64,000 nt of DNA, from NCBI RefSeq assembly GCF_002198095.1, contig NZ_NHMK01000009.1, forward strand, positions 620,001 through 684,000, written 5' to 3'. This stretch comes from Deinococcus indicus (GTDB lineage: Bacteria; Deinococcota; Deinococci; Deinococcales; Deinococcaceae). Position 1 is the stretch's first letter; the number at the start of each line of letters is the position of its first letter. Below, piece after piece: positions 53,849 through 64,000 of the stretch. The notes under the pieces are model-generated. The model saw only the letters and a program-made list of their open reading frames with translations, was not told the origin of the DNA and made no database searches. A program made the position numbers and the translations under genes.

Positions 53849-56737
53849 GTGAACTGGAAGGCTGTCCTCGCCGATCTGCGCGCCCACCTTCCCCCCGGCG
53901 GGGGGGGTGTGGTGCGCGGCAGTCTGCGCTGGCTGGAAGCCGAGATGCGCGCCAGCGGCGCGAACCCGTCGAGCGTGCGGAACATCATCTACCGGGACGT
54001 GGGCACCCCGGCGGACAAGGCGGCGCTGCGGGCCGTGCTGGCCGGACTGGCCCGCGAGATCGGCCGGCCGCTGCCGGACACGCCACTGCCCGAAACGCCG
54101 CCGCCCGTCCCGGACGAACTGGACCTGCTGGGCCGCAGCAAGAAACGCGCCTACCGGCAGTTCCTGGCGGGCGTGCGGGCGGGCCGCGCGCCGCGCCTGA
54201 TCGTGTGCGGCCGCGCCGGGGCGGGCAAGACCGTGCTGCTGTCGCACGTGGCCCGCGCCCTGGCCGCGCAGGGCGTGCCGGTCCGGCAGCTGTTCCTGTC
54301 GGGCGAGGCGGCCGGGACGCTTCAGGCTCCGGCGCCGTCCGGGTCGTCGTTCGCGGCGCTGGCGCAGGCGCAGCTGGACGGCGCCCGGCAGGCGCTGCCG
54401 GCGACCGGGGCGCTGCTGCTGCGCGTCACGGGCGACCTGACGCTGCACGGCGGTCCGCCCCGGCTGCCCGGCGGGACGCCGGTGGACCCGGCCAGCTGGG
54501 CCGCGCGGACCCTGCTGGAACGCGCGCCGGCGGGCGTGGCGGTGCTGCTGGCCGTCGAGGGGGACGCGCCGGCCGACGCGCCGTGCGAGGTGATCGAACT
54601 GCGCCCCCCCACCGCCGCCGAGGCCCGCGAGTACCTGATGGCCCGCCTGAACGTCCCGCGCGCCGAGGCGGACCGGCTGGTGCAGGAGACGGGCCGGCAC
54701 CTGGACCGCCTGACCCTCCTGGCCAGCCTGAGCGGCGGGGACGTGCAGGCGGCCGACCTGCTGGGCGACCCGGATTCGCGCCTGCTGACCGAACGCACCG
54801 CGGCCCTGAACGCGGCCGCCCTGAACGCCGCCGCGCCCGGCAGCCCCGCGTGGCCGGACGCGCTGCTGTGCGCGCTGCTGGGCGGCGCGCCTGCAAGTCT
54901 GCCCCCGCACGCGCGGGCGCTGCTGCGCGGCACCCCGCAGGGCGGCTGGCGGCCCGCGCCGGTCCTGAGTGCCGCGTGGCCCGCCGTGTCCCGCGCCGCG
55001 CAGACCGGCGCGCTGCGGCTGCTGGCGCGGCTGGACGACCCGGCGCTCGGCGCGTACCGGCTGGCGGCGCTCGCGGCGTTGCAGGACTGGACGGCGCTGG
55101 CGGCGCACGTGGCGGCCCACCCGGACGACAGCCGGCACCTGCCGGCGCTGTGGCCGGCGCTGCGGGCCGCGCCGCCCGGACCGGACCGCGAGGCGCTGGC
55201 CCGCGCGGTCGTCACGCACCACGCCGGGCGCGGCGAGTACAACGAACCCCGCGCCCGCGACGCCCTGTTCACCCTGATGGAATCCTCACGGGACGCCGTG
55301 CGCGCCTGGGCGCGCGTGAAACTGGCCGAGAGCAGCCTGGAGGGCGGCAACATGGACGCCGCCCGCACCCAGCTGGAGCATCCGGACGTGACGGGCATGA
55401 CCGCGCAGGCGGCCGGGCTGGACCCGTGGGTGGTGGCGGCGCAGGCCGACGCGCTGCTCGTGCAGGCGGCGCTGGCACGCTGGCAGGGTGACCTGGACGC
55501 CGCGACCCGCGCGGCCAGCGACCCCCGCGCCGCGCACGGCGGACCGCGCGCGCTGCTGTGGCGCGGCCTGATCGCCAAGGACGCCGGCCGCTGGCCCGAG
55601 GCCCTCGGGGCGTTGCGGGCCGTGCCAGACGCCAGTCCGCTGCTGTCGGCCCGCGCCCGCTACCAGCAGGGGGACCTGCACCTGCGGCTCGGGCAGCCGG
55701 GCGAGGCGCTGGGCGCGCTGCTGGACGCCTCGGCGCGGCTGGAGGCGGCGGGCGGCAGCGCCGAGGAGGTCGCGCGGGTCCTGGCACGCACCGCGACCGC
55801 GCAGCGCCGCCTGGGCCGCCCGGCCGACGCGCTGGACAGCCTGAACGTGGCGCTGGCCCGCCTGCCGGCCGACGAGCGCCGCCACGCGGACGGCGTGCCG
55901 CGCGCCCGGCTGCTCTCGGAGGGCGTGCCGATCCTGCTGGCGCTGGGCCGACACGACGCGGCGCTGGCGCAGGCGGCGCAGGCGCTGGGCCTGCTGACCC
56001 GCAGCGAGGTCCGCCCCGCCGAGACCCGTTACCGCGAGCGGCGGACCCGTTACCGCGTGGCGCTGGCGTACCTGTCGCGCGGGCTGGGCCGCCCGTACCT
56101 GCCGCCGCTGCCGGGACCGCCGCCCGGCGTGGACGGCCCGGATCTGGCGCAGGCCCGCGTGATCCTGGACGGGCTGCTGGAGCGGGCGCAGCCGCGCGGG
56201 GACCGCGAGCAGATGCTGCGCTTCGACATGCTGCTCAGCCGCGCCCTGAGCGAACCGGACCCGCAGCGGGCGATGGTCTTCACGGACCGGGCGCTGGACA
56301 TGGCCGGGCACGCCTACGAGGAAGCGCAGGCGCGGGCCATGCGGGCGGACGTGCTGCTGCGCGGCGGGCCGCAGGAGGCGGCGCTGCCGGACCTGAACCG
56401 CGCGCACGCCCTGCTGCGGCGCGTGCAGGTCGGCCTGGGCGACGCGGGCGGCCCGGCGGCGCCCGATCCGGGCCTGCACGCGCAGCTGCTGGCGCTGGAG
56501 GCCCGCGCGACCATCCGCGAGGGCGCCCCGGCGCTGCGGTGGCTGCGTGACTCCCTGCGCGCCGGGGCGGGCGGCGACCTGCGCGCCTTCGGGGCCGGGG
56601 TGTGGCGCGAGGCGGCACTGGCGCTGGAGGCCTTCCACCCGGACCCGGCCGGGGTGCTGCGCGACCTGGGCGTGCCGTTCGACCCGCAGGTGCTGCGGCC
56701 CTCGGACGCCCTGCGCCTGCACGGCCCCTGTGAATGA
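53849..56737 (+). CDS. Large P-loop ATPase with TPR-like repeats (STAND-like)
   Basis: 962 residues. Residues 1-90 form a domain I do not recognise, with conserved-looking GANPSSVRNIIYRDVG. A P-loop NTPase follows with Walker A GRAGAGKT at 121-128, then a winged-helix-like region near 280-380. From about residue 400 to the end there are Ala/Leu-rich helical pairs of TPR type (ARARYQQGDLHLRLGQPGEA, ARTATAQRRLGRPADALDSL). This is the layout of STAND-type signalling ATPases without an obvious effector domain. GTG start. Three short genes follow closely, so it may be an operon. Function unknown. Confidence 0.82.
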   Translation: MNWKAVLADLRAHLPPGGGGVVRGSLRWLEAEMRASGANPSSVRNIIYRDVGTPADKAALRAVLAGLAREIGRPLPDTPLPETPPPVPDELDLLGRSKKRAYRQFLAGVRAGRAPRLIVCGRAGAGKTVLLSHVARALAAQGVPVRQLFLSGEAAGTLQAPAPSGSSFAALAQAQLDGARQALPATGALLLRVTGDLTLHGGPPRLPGGTPVDPASWAARTLLERAPAGVAVLLAVEGDAPADAPCEVIELRPPTAAEAREYLMARLNVPRAEADRLVQETGRHLDRLTLLASLSGGDVQAADLLGDPDSRLLTERTAALNAAALNAAAPGSPAWPDALLCALLGGAPASLPPHARALLRGTPQGGWRPAPVLSAAWPAVSRAAQTGALRLLARLDDPALGAYRLAALAALQDWTALAAHVAAHPDDSRHLPALWPALRAAPPGPDREALARAVVTHHAGRGEYNEPRARDALFTLMESSRDAVRAWARVKLAESSLEGGNMDAARTQLEHPDVTGMTAQAAGLDPWVVAAQADALLVQAALARWQGDLDAATRAASDPRAAHGGPRALLWRGLIAKDAGRWPEALGALRAVPDASPLLSARARYQQGDLHLRLGQPGEALGALLDASARLEAAGGSAEEVARVLARTATAQRRLGRPADALDSLNVALARLPADERRHADGVPRARLLSEGVPILLALGRHDAALAQAAQALGLLTRSEVRPAETRYRERRTRYRVALAYLSRGLGRPYLPPLPGPPPGVDGPDLAQARVILDGLLERAQPRGDREQMLRFDMLLSRALSEPDPQRAMVFTDRALDMAGHAYEEAQARAMRADVLLRGGPQEAALPDLNRAHALLRRVQVGLGDAGGPAAPDPGLHAQLLALEARATIREGAPALRWLRDSLRAGAGGDLRAFGAGVWREAALALEAFHPDPAGVLRDLGVPFDPQVLRPSDALRLHGPCE

Positions 56738-56788
56738 GCGGAGGCGGGCCGCGTGAGCGGTGACCGGGTGGCGCGCGGCGAAAGCCGG

Positions 56789-56794
56789 TATGCT
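56789..56794 (+). promoter_or_regulatory. -10-like box for the 125-residue gene
   Basis: TATGCT seven bases before GTG 56802. Confidence 0.45.
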
Positions 56795-56801
56795 GTGCGG
56801 C

Positions 56802-57179
56802 GTGAGTACCAGTGAACCGCAGGCCGGGGGCCGCGCTGCTGTCCGCCTGCTACAGGGGTATGTGTGGCATCCGCAGGACGCCGACATCGAGCTTGAACAT
56901 TACCTGCCGCGCGAGCTGGACCTGAGCGGCGGCGACAGCGAGGGCGCGCACGTCCTGTGGGACGGCGTGAACCCGCCGTTCGCCTTTTTCGAGAACGGCG
57001 AACCGACCGCGTCGCAGGCGTTCTACCAGTTCACGGTGCTGCGCGTGTACGACGAGCGGCCCAGCAACGAGGCGCTGCACGAGGACGCCACGCTCGCCAG
57101 CGGCCTGCTCGACCCGCTGCTGGAGGCCACGCCGCAGGGCTTCGGCTGGCAGCTCTGGGAGGACCTGCGCGACCTATGA
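56802..57179 (+). CDS. Hypothetical protein
   Basis: 125 residues, not recognised. Acidic and aromatic-rich (GYVWHPQDADIELEHYLP, VNPPFAFFENGEPTASQAFYQF), soluble and no TM. The GTG follows a TATGCT box, so it could be transcribed separately from the ATPase. Its stop overlaps the next small gene by four bases (ATGA). Confidence 0.75.
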   Translation: MSTSEPQAGGRAAVRLLQGYVWHPQDADIELEHYLPRELDLSGGDSEGAHVLWDGVNPPFAFFENGEPTASQAFYQFTVLRVYDERPSNEALHEDATLASGLLDPLLEATPQGFGWQLWEDLRDL

Positions 57180-57382
57180 CGGCGCCCCTGGACTGGTTCG
57201 ACCTGCGCGTGGAGGGTGACCCGCACCCGCGCCGCTTCGATTCGGCCGCGTCGGCCCGCGCGTACCTGCTGCGGGTGGAACGCCTCAGCGAGGAGGCGGC
57301 CGAGGAGCTGCTGATCGCCGGCGAGGTGCATCCGCCGCTGTCGCGCCGCTCGCTGGAACTGCGGCCCCTGCGCGGCGGATGA
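57176..57382 (+). CDS. Small hypothetical protein
   Basis: 68 residues with a regular helical pattern: DLRVEGDPHPRRFDS, then SARAYLLRVERLSEEAAEEL. The start overlaps the previous stop and the stop overlaps the next start by four bases each, so it is embedded in a coupled set of genes. Function unknown. Confidence 0.65.
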   Translation: MTAPLDWFDLRVEGDPHPRRFDSAASARAYLLRVERLSEEAAEELLIAGEVHPPLSRRSLELRPLRGG

Positions 57383-57978
57383 CCCCGGACGCCGTGGACA
57401 CCGCCGGCGCGGCGGCGCCCGAGCCGGGGCCGGTCGTGGCGATCCCCGTGTACGCCGGGGTCAGCGAGCTGGAACTGGGCGTCATGATGACCGTCTGCCG
57501 CCTGTGCGGCGGCGAGGGCGCGGCCCTGACCGTGAACCGCTCGCGGGCCAGTATCGTCACGGCGGGCGGACTGGTCAGCACGCCGCACGTCCTGTACGCG
57601 GCGCTGCCGGAACCGGCGGGCCTGCTGCTGCCCGGCGGTCCCGGCGCGGCCCGAGCGAGCCGGGACCCGCTGCTGCGCGCGTTCCTGGCGGCGCACGCGG
57701 CCCTGCCGACCGGCGCGGTGGGCAGCGGGACGCTGCTGTGCGGCGAGGCCGGCACCCTGACCGGCCGCGTGGTGGGCGGTCCCGCCGAGCTGGGCGACAC
57801 CCTGTGGGGCTTCGGCGTGGCGGGCGTGCAGGCCGGGCAGGTCGTGACCGACGGGGGGCTGATGACCACGCCGTCCGGGCTGCCGGCCCTCCAGGCGGCG
57901 CTGCACGTGGCGGCGCGGGTGTGGGGCGAGGTGGCCGCCGCGCAGGCCGCCGACCAGATCGGCTACCGGCCCGCCTGA
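57379..57978 (+). CDS. DJ-1/PfpI-like protein lacking the nucleophile cysteine
   Basis: 199 residues with the DJ-1/PfpI fold: VVAIPVYAGVSELELG at the N-terminus and LLLPGGPGAARAS (the GGxG turn). The nucleophile elbow, normally VCTG in this family, reads GAVGSGTLLCGEAG, so the expected Cys position is Gly; a Cys five residues later is not at the elbow. The end GGLMTTPSGLPALQAALHV matches the family. It may bind a ligand or have lost peptidase/glyoxalase activity. Last of the coupled genes after the ATPase. Confidence 0.82.
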   Translation: MTPDAVDTAGAAAPEPGPVVAIPVYAGVSELELGVMMTVCRLCGGEGAALTVNRSRASIVTAGGLVSTPHVLYAALPEPAGLLLPGGPGAARASRDPLLRAFLAAHAALPTGAVGSGTLLCGEAGTLTGRVVGGPAELGDTLWGFGVAGVQAGQVVTDGGLMTTPSGLPALQAALHVAARVWGEVAAAQAADQIGYRPA

Positions 57979-58045
57979 CCCTCCCGCCTGACCCTGACCT
58001 GCTGCCGGCCGGCGTTCGTGTGTGGGGCGAACCGGGGCCGGATGA

Positions 58046-60106
<2,061 letters not shown>

Positions 60107-60211
60107 ACACATGCCCGGAATGGCCGGAATGGTCGCCGTTGCGTATAAACTGGCAGGTATTGGCGCGGTCCGGGCAACAGCAGCGGACCCGCGCGTGGAG
60201 GCAAGACCAGC

Positions 60212-60565
60212 ATGACGACCCACACCGAAATCGAAATCAGCAAGAGTGTCCTGACCGACATCGCCGCCACCACCCTGGACGGCATCGAGGGCGCCGAGAT
60301 CGCCGCCGCGACCCTGAAGGTCGGCGAGGTGCTGCGTAACCAGAATCCCGGCCGCAAGGCCCGCGCGCTGCGCGTCACCCGCGAAGCCAACGACGTGACC
60401 GTGGACATCGGCCTGAACGTCGAATTCGGCCGCAGCCTGATCGGCCTGAGCGAACAGGCCCAGCGGGCCGTGCGCGAGAACATAGAACTCATGACCGGCC
60501 TGAAGGTCCGCGCCGTGAACGTCAGCGTGCAGAACGTCTGCCTGCCCAAAGGCAGCCCCGCATGA
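60212..60565 (+). CDS. Asp23/Gls24 family protein
   Basis: 117 residues of the Asp23/Gls24 (DUF322) family, small envelope- or stress-linked proteins of unknown biochemistry. [23 protein letters not shown] and [12 protein letters not shown] are typical. GGAGG lies ten bases before the ATG, and a TATAAACT sequence is about 60 bases upstream, so this message has a normal leader. ATGA overlap with nusB; the same pair is common in other bacteria. Confidence 0.9.
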   Translation: MTTHTEIEISKSVLTDIAATTLDGIEGAEIAAATLKVGEVLRNQNPGRKARALRVTREANDVTVDIGLNVEFGRSLIGLSEQAQRAVRENIELMTGLKVRAVNVSVQNVCLPKGSPA

Positions 60566-61086
60566 CCCGCCGCCGCGAGAAGGCCGCCGCGCCCGTCGGC
60601 ACCCGCCGCGCCGCCCGCGAATTCGCGTTCCGGGTGCTGTTCGAAGCCGACCGGGGCGACCTGCCCATGCAGAGCGTGTTCACCCGTGCCGAGGGCGCCA
60701 TGCGCAGCGGCGACGACACCTTCCCGGCCCTCAGCGAGGACGCCCTGGTGTTCGCGCAGGAACTCGTTCGCGGCATCAGCGGCGCCCGCCCGGACATCGA
60801 CGCGACCCTGCGCCGCACCATCCGCGGCTGGAGCTTCGACCAGATGGCCCAGACCGACCTGAACATCCTGCGACTCGCCACCTTCGAGATGATGTACACG
60901 GCCGAACCCCACCCGCCCGTCATCGAGAGCGCCGTGCGTATCGCCCGCAAGTTCGGCGGCGACGACTCCGGCCGCTTCGTGAACGGCGTGCTGGCGGGCC
61001 TGAGCCGCTCGCTGGGCAGCCAGGAACGGCCCGCCGCCGCGCAGGCCGAGCCGCAGGCACCCCTCCCGGACGGAGAGGCCGGGTGA
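60562..61086 (+). CDS. nusB: Transcription antitermination protein NusB
   Basis: 174 residues. NusB binds boxA RNA with NusE (S10) during rRNA transcription. Helical domain: [18 protein letters not shown], then [26 protein letters not shown] and [17 protein letters not shown] block ([24 protein letters not shown]). Extra basic N-terminus and Ala/Pro tail. Overlaps the Asp23 gene and folD by four bases each. Confidence 0.95.
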   Translation: MTRRREKAAAPVGTRRAAREFAFRVLFEADRGDLPMQSVFTRAEGAMRSGDDTFPALSEDALVFAQELVRGISGARPDIDATLRRTIRGWSFDQMAQTDLNILRLATFEMMYTAEPHPPVIESAVRIARKFGGDDSGRFVNGVLAGLSRSLGSQERPAAAQAEPQAPLPDGEAG

Positions 61087-62006
61087 CGGGCGGCCAGGTG
61101 ACGGGCGGACGGGCCACCGCCCGGACCCTGGCCGGCCCGCCCGCCGCCGCCGACCTGCTCGCCCGCGCCGCCGCCCTGGCCGCCACGCTGCCCGTCACGC
61201 CCGCCATCGCGTTCATCCGGGTCGGTGACGACCCCGCCAGTGAAAGTTACGTGCGCGGCAAGGCGAAGAAAGCCGCCGAACTGGGCCTGGACAGCCGCGT
61301 CCACGCCCTCCCGGCCGACACCACCCAGGCGGACCTGCACGCCCTGATCGGCACCCTGAACGCCGACCCCGGCGTTCACGGCGTGCTGCTGCAACTGCCG
61401 CTCCCGGGCCACCTGAACGCCGACGCCGCCCTGACCTGCATCGACCCGCGCAAGGACGTGGACGGCCTGCACCCGGTCAGCGCCGGCCTGCTGTGGCAGG
61501 GACAGCCGGGCCTGCGCCCCTGCACGCCCGCCGGTGTGATGGCCCTGCTCGACCACTACCGCATCCCGGTGGCGGGGCAGCACGCCGTGATCGTGGGCCG
61601 CAGCGCCCTGGTCGGCCGGCCCCTGGCGGGCCTGCTGCTGAACGCCGACGCGACCGTCACCGTCGCCCACCGCGCCACGCCCGACCTGGGCGCCGTGACC
61701 CGCCGCGCCGACCTGCTGATCGTCGCGGCCGGACAGGCGCACCTGATCACGCCGGACATGGTGCGTCCCGGCGCGACCGTCATCGACGTGGGCATCAACC
61801 GCGTGCCCGGCCAGGACGGCGCCAGGGCCTCCCTGACCGGTGACGTGCACCCGGACGTGGCGGGCGTGGCCGGGGCGCTCACGCCCGTGCCTGGGGGCGT
61901 GGGACCCATGACGGTCGCGCAGCTCATGATGAACACCGTCCAGGCCGCCGCGCAGCAGACGCCGGCCGACCGGCGGAACGGAGCGAGCGGTGACGTCCCT
62001 CGCTGA
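61083..62006 (+). CDS. folD: Bifunctional methylenetetrahydrofolate dehydrogenase/cyclohydrolase
   Basis: 307 residues. Interconverts 5,10-methylene-THF, 5,10-methenyl-THF and 10-formyl-THF with NADP. Seen: the catalytic region [16 protein letters not shown], then [29 protein letters not shown], and the NADP motif [18 protein letters not shown], with [13 protein letters not shown] at the end. GTG start overlapping nusB by four bases. The C-terminal ~20 residues overlap the next gene by 17 bases. Confidence 0.95.
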   Translation: MTGGQVTGGRATARTLAGPPAAADLLARAAALAATLPVTPAIAFIRVGDDPASESYVRGKAKKAAELGLDSRVHALPADTTQADLHALIGTLNADPGVHGVLLQLPLPGHLNADAALTCIDPRKDVDGLHPVSAGLLWQGQPGLRPCTPAGVMALLDHYRIPVAGQHAVIVGRSALVGRPLAGLLLNADATVTVAHRATPDLGAVTRRADLLIVAAGQAHLITPDMVRPGATVIDVGINRVPGQDGARASLTGDVHPDVAGVAGALTPVPGGVGPMTVAQLMMNTVQAAAQQTPADRRNGASGDVPR

Positions 62007-62451
62007 CCTGATCGGCAACCGCTGGCTGTGGGTGGCGGTCCTCAGCAGCACCGGCGCGCAGGTCCTGAAGGTCCTGCTGATCCTGCTGATCGAACGCCGC
62101 TGGCGGCCCGCCGCGTTCATGGAAACCGGCGGGATGCCCAGCAGCCACAGCGCCATGGTTGCCGCCCTGACCACCGGCGTCGGCATCACCGAGGGCCTGG
62201 GCAGCCCGCTGTTTGCCGCGAGCGCCGTGTTCGCCCTGATCGTCATGTACGACGCGACCGGCGTGCGCCACAGCAGCGGCCAGCAGGCCCGCCTGCTGAA
62301 CGACCTGGTCGACGAACTGCGCGCCGTGGTCCGCGAGGGCTTCGCGCCGCTGCCGCTGCGCGTCCTGCTGGGCCACACCTACCTGGAGGTGCTGGTCGGC
62401 AGCCTGATCGGCGTGGCCGTCGGGTTCATCGCCTTCAGCGGCCAGTCCTGA
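61990..62451 (+). CDS. Divergent PAP2-family membrane protein (YuiD-like)
   Basis: 153 residues, about four TM helices, of the DUF212/YuiD family. The conserved block GGMPSSHSAMVAALTTGVG gives the PSSHS phosphatase-like signature of PAP2 enzymes, and MYDATGVRHSSGQQARLLN follows. Probably a lipid or isoprenoid phosphatase-like enzyme, but unproven. The GTG start lies inside the folD end, with GGAGCGAG upstream. Confidence 0.9.
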   Translation: MTSLADLIGNRWLWVAVLSSTGAQVLKVLLILLIERRWRPAAFMETGGMPSSHSAMVAALTTGVGITEGLGSPLFAASAVFALIVMYDATGVRHSSGQQARLLNDLVDELRAVVREGFAPLPLRVLLGHTYLEVLVGSLIGVAVGFIAFSGQS

Positions 62452-62464
62452 ACGCCGCCGGAAC

Positions 62465-62506
62465 CGCAGGAGGGACGGATCCAGTGTTCGACCCGTCCCT
62501 CCTGCG
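62465..62506 (+). terminator. Terminator after the YuiD-like gene
   Basis: A perfect 14-bp stem CGCAGGAGGGACGG and its complement, with TTGAA after it. Confidence 0.85.
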
Positions 62507-62578
62507 TTGAACCCGGTTCCTGCGCGCACTCCGAGTGCGGAGCGTGCAGGCCACCCGGCACCCTTCCGGGTGGATGTC

Positions 62579-62737
62579 ATACGGACTCCGATTGAATGGT
62601 CTTTGCAACCCATTCAATCCGAGCGGACGCGACTCGTAGAGCTGCTCCGCAGAGAAGGAGCAACACGCCCCTCCGGACGTGGAGCCGGCAGGGGCGGTGA
62701 AGTTCCGGATTGTTGGCGAAACAAACGGAATCCGTAT
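62579..62737 (-). repeat. ATACGG palindromic element, copy I (159 bp)
   Basis: Reverse orientation: ATACGGACTCCGATTG at one end and CGGAATCCGTAT at the other. It carries the terminal hairpin (GAATGGTCTTTGCAACCCATTC) and shares the CACCGCCCCTGCC change in hairpin 1 with copy D2. Flanks TC and CA (TCATCA target). Confidence 0.9.
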
Positions 62738-62752
62738 CAGGCGAAGCCTGTA

Positions 62753-63136
<384 letters not shown>

Positions 63137-63144
63137 GTGACACG

Positions 63145-63150
63145 AGCATA
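63145..63150 (-). promoter_or_regulatory. -10-like box for the 127-residue gene
   Basis: TATGCT on the minus strand, eight bases before ATG 63136. Confidence 0.45.
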
Positions 63151-63196
63151 CTCCACCCGGCCCGCGCCGTCAGCCTGCCCGCCCCCCTGGCTGCCG

Positions 63197-64000
63197 TCAG
63201 CCCAGCAGCACGCGCCCCCCGCTGGCATCCAGCGTGACGTGACCGCCGCGCAACACCTCGCCCGTCACGGCGTCCCGCCACTCGCCGTCCGGCAGGGACA
63301 GCGTGACCTCGTGCGCGCCGGGACGGCGGCTGGCGATCACGGCCGCCCGCTCGGCCCGTCCGTCCGCGTGGGTGTACTCGCGCAGGAACGCCACGGCGTC
63401 CTCCTCGGCATGCAGGAAGCGCAGGCCGCCGCGCTGCAACGCCAGCGACTTCCGGCGCACGGCGATCAGGGCCTTCATGCGGCCGCGCAGGTCCGTGTCC
63501 CACTGCGACTCGTCCCACGGCATGGACTCGCGGCACCAGGGCATGGACCCGTCACGGGACTGCGTCACGCCCACCTCGCTGCCGTAGTACGTGCAGGGCA
63601 CGCCCACGTACCCCATCAGCAGCGTCACGCCCGCCAGGAAGCGCGTGCGGTCGTTGCCCAGGCGGTACAGGGCGCGCGGAATGTCGTGCGATTCCAGCAC
63701 GTTGAACATGCTCAGGGCCACCTGCGCGGGCAGCGCGTGGTACGCGTCCCACAGGATCTCCGTGAGTTCCTCGCCGCCCAGCGCGCTGGGTTCGAAGGTC
63801 ATGTTCGCCCGCGCCAGCCACTGCATGACCGGCAGGCCGAACCCGTGGTAGTTCATGCTGCCGTCCTCGCCCTGCCCGTCCAGCGCGTGCTCCGGGTCAT
63901 AGAAGCGCTCGCCGAACACGTACGCGTCCGGGCGTTCCTCACGCGCCGCGCGTTTCAGGGTGCGGTGCAGCGGCAGGTTGTCCTCGTCCGTGCCGCCCGT
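63197..64000 (-). CDS. Glycoside hydrolase family 13 (alpha-amylase-like), partial
   Basis: At least 267 C-terminal residues; the gene continues past the window edge. The acid/base glutamate lies in DAYVFGERFYDPEHALDG, and NVLESHDIPRALYRLGND carries the conserved HD of GH13. Then VTLLMGYVGVPCTYYGSEVGV and the C-terminal beta domain (AVIASRRPGAHEVTL). It hydrolyses or rearranges alpha-glucans; the C-terminus is like maltodextrin or neopullulanase-type enzymes. The N-terminal domains cannot be assessed. Confidence 0.9.
   Translation of the reverse strand, partial: TGGTDEDNLPLHRTLKRAAREERPDAYVFGERFYDPEHALDGQGEDGSMNYHGFGLPVMQWLARANMTFEPSALGGEELTEILWDAYHALPAQVALSMFNVLESHDIPRALYRLGNDRTRFLAGVTLLMGYVGVPCTYYGSEVGVTQSRDGSMPWCRESMPWDESQWDTDLRGRMKALIAVRRKSLALQRGGLRFLHAEEDAVAFLREYTHADGRAERAAVIASRRPGAHEVTLSLPDGEWRDAVTGEVLRGGHVTLDASGGRVLLG

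Larger units (their letters stand above)
62452..62752. other. Intergenic region with terminator and element I
   Basis: Contains the YuiD terminator, two further short hairpins (CCTGCGCGCACTCCG region and CCACCCGG/CCGGGTGG near 62551) and copy I of the palindromic element. No gene is seen. Confidence 0.6.

Overview
This is a very GC-rich bacterial chromosome segment with short intergenic gaps and many GTG and TTG starts. Gene content (rimP-nusA-ylxR-infB operon, fused secDF, CHASE and phytochrome-type sensor kinases, RNHCP protein, deoC-maf-mreCD-mrdA cluster), short leaderless-type promoters and dispersed ~150 bp non-coding repeats point to Deinococcus or a close relative. It looks like core chromosome; I see no prophage, transposase, plasmid gene or CRISPR array.

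Layout. 0-7.4 kb: phoH, aroE, a CHASE/PAS histidine kinase, a receiver-kinase hybrid and an OsmC protein. 7.4-12.3 kb, minus strand: deoC-maf-mreC-mreD-mrdA (cell shape and wall). 12.4-18.6 kb: peroxiredoxin, rpiA, thioredoxin-fold SSP411 protein, transglutaminase, argS. 18.7-25.8 kb: secreted protein, GMC oxidoreductase divergent from argJ, membrane proteins, an AroE-like protein lacking both catalytic residues, holA. 25.8-33 kb: Ser/Thr kinase coupled to holA, secreted hydrolase, acyltransferase, tyrA, TSUP permease, msrA, MOSC protein. 33-38 kb: RNHCP protein, response regulator, DinB-like protein, inosine/xanthosine triphosphatase-like protein, MBL hydrolase, argC/lysY. 38-45.6 kb: secDF and the rimP-nusA-ylxR-infB operon with a terminator in its leader. 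45.8-53.7 kb: tRNA-Val, YkgJ protein, GAF-HD protein, APH-like kinase, upp, a WecA/TagO-like transferase with wecB, a lipid kinase and a TPR protein. 53.8-64 kb: a P-loop/TPR ATPase cluster, ligA, Asp23-nusB-folD-yuiD, and a partial GH13 amylase running off the window.

Two themes cut across the genes. First, about 27 genes carry a TANNNT box 6-11 bases before the start codon, with no ribosome binding site needed: the leaderless pattern reported for Deinococcus. Second, a family of palindromic elements (full length about 157 bp, with 136 and 66 bp deletion forms) begins ATACGG and ends CCGTAT. Nine clear copies and several decayed ones are present. Most sit in a TGATGA or TCATCA context, and some lie exactly at a stop/start junction, where the element end supplies part of the stop codon of one gene and part of the start codon of the next. 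One internal hairpin shows three compensated base-pair changes between copies. This family is the most unusual feature of the window.
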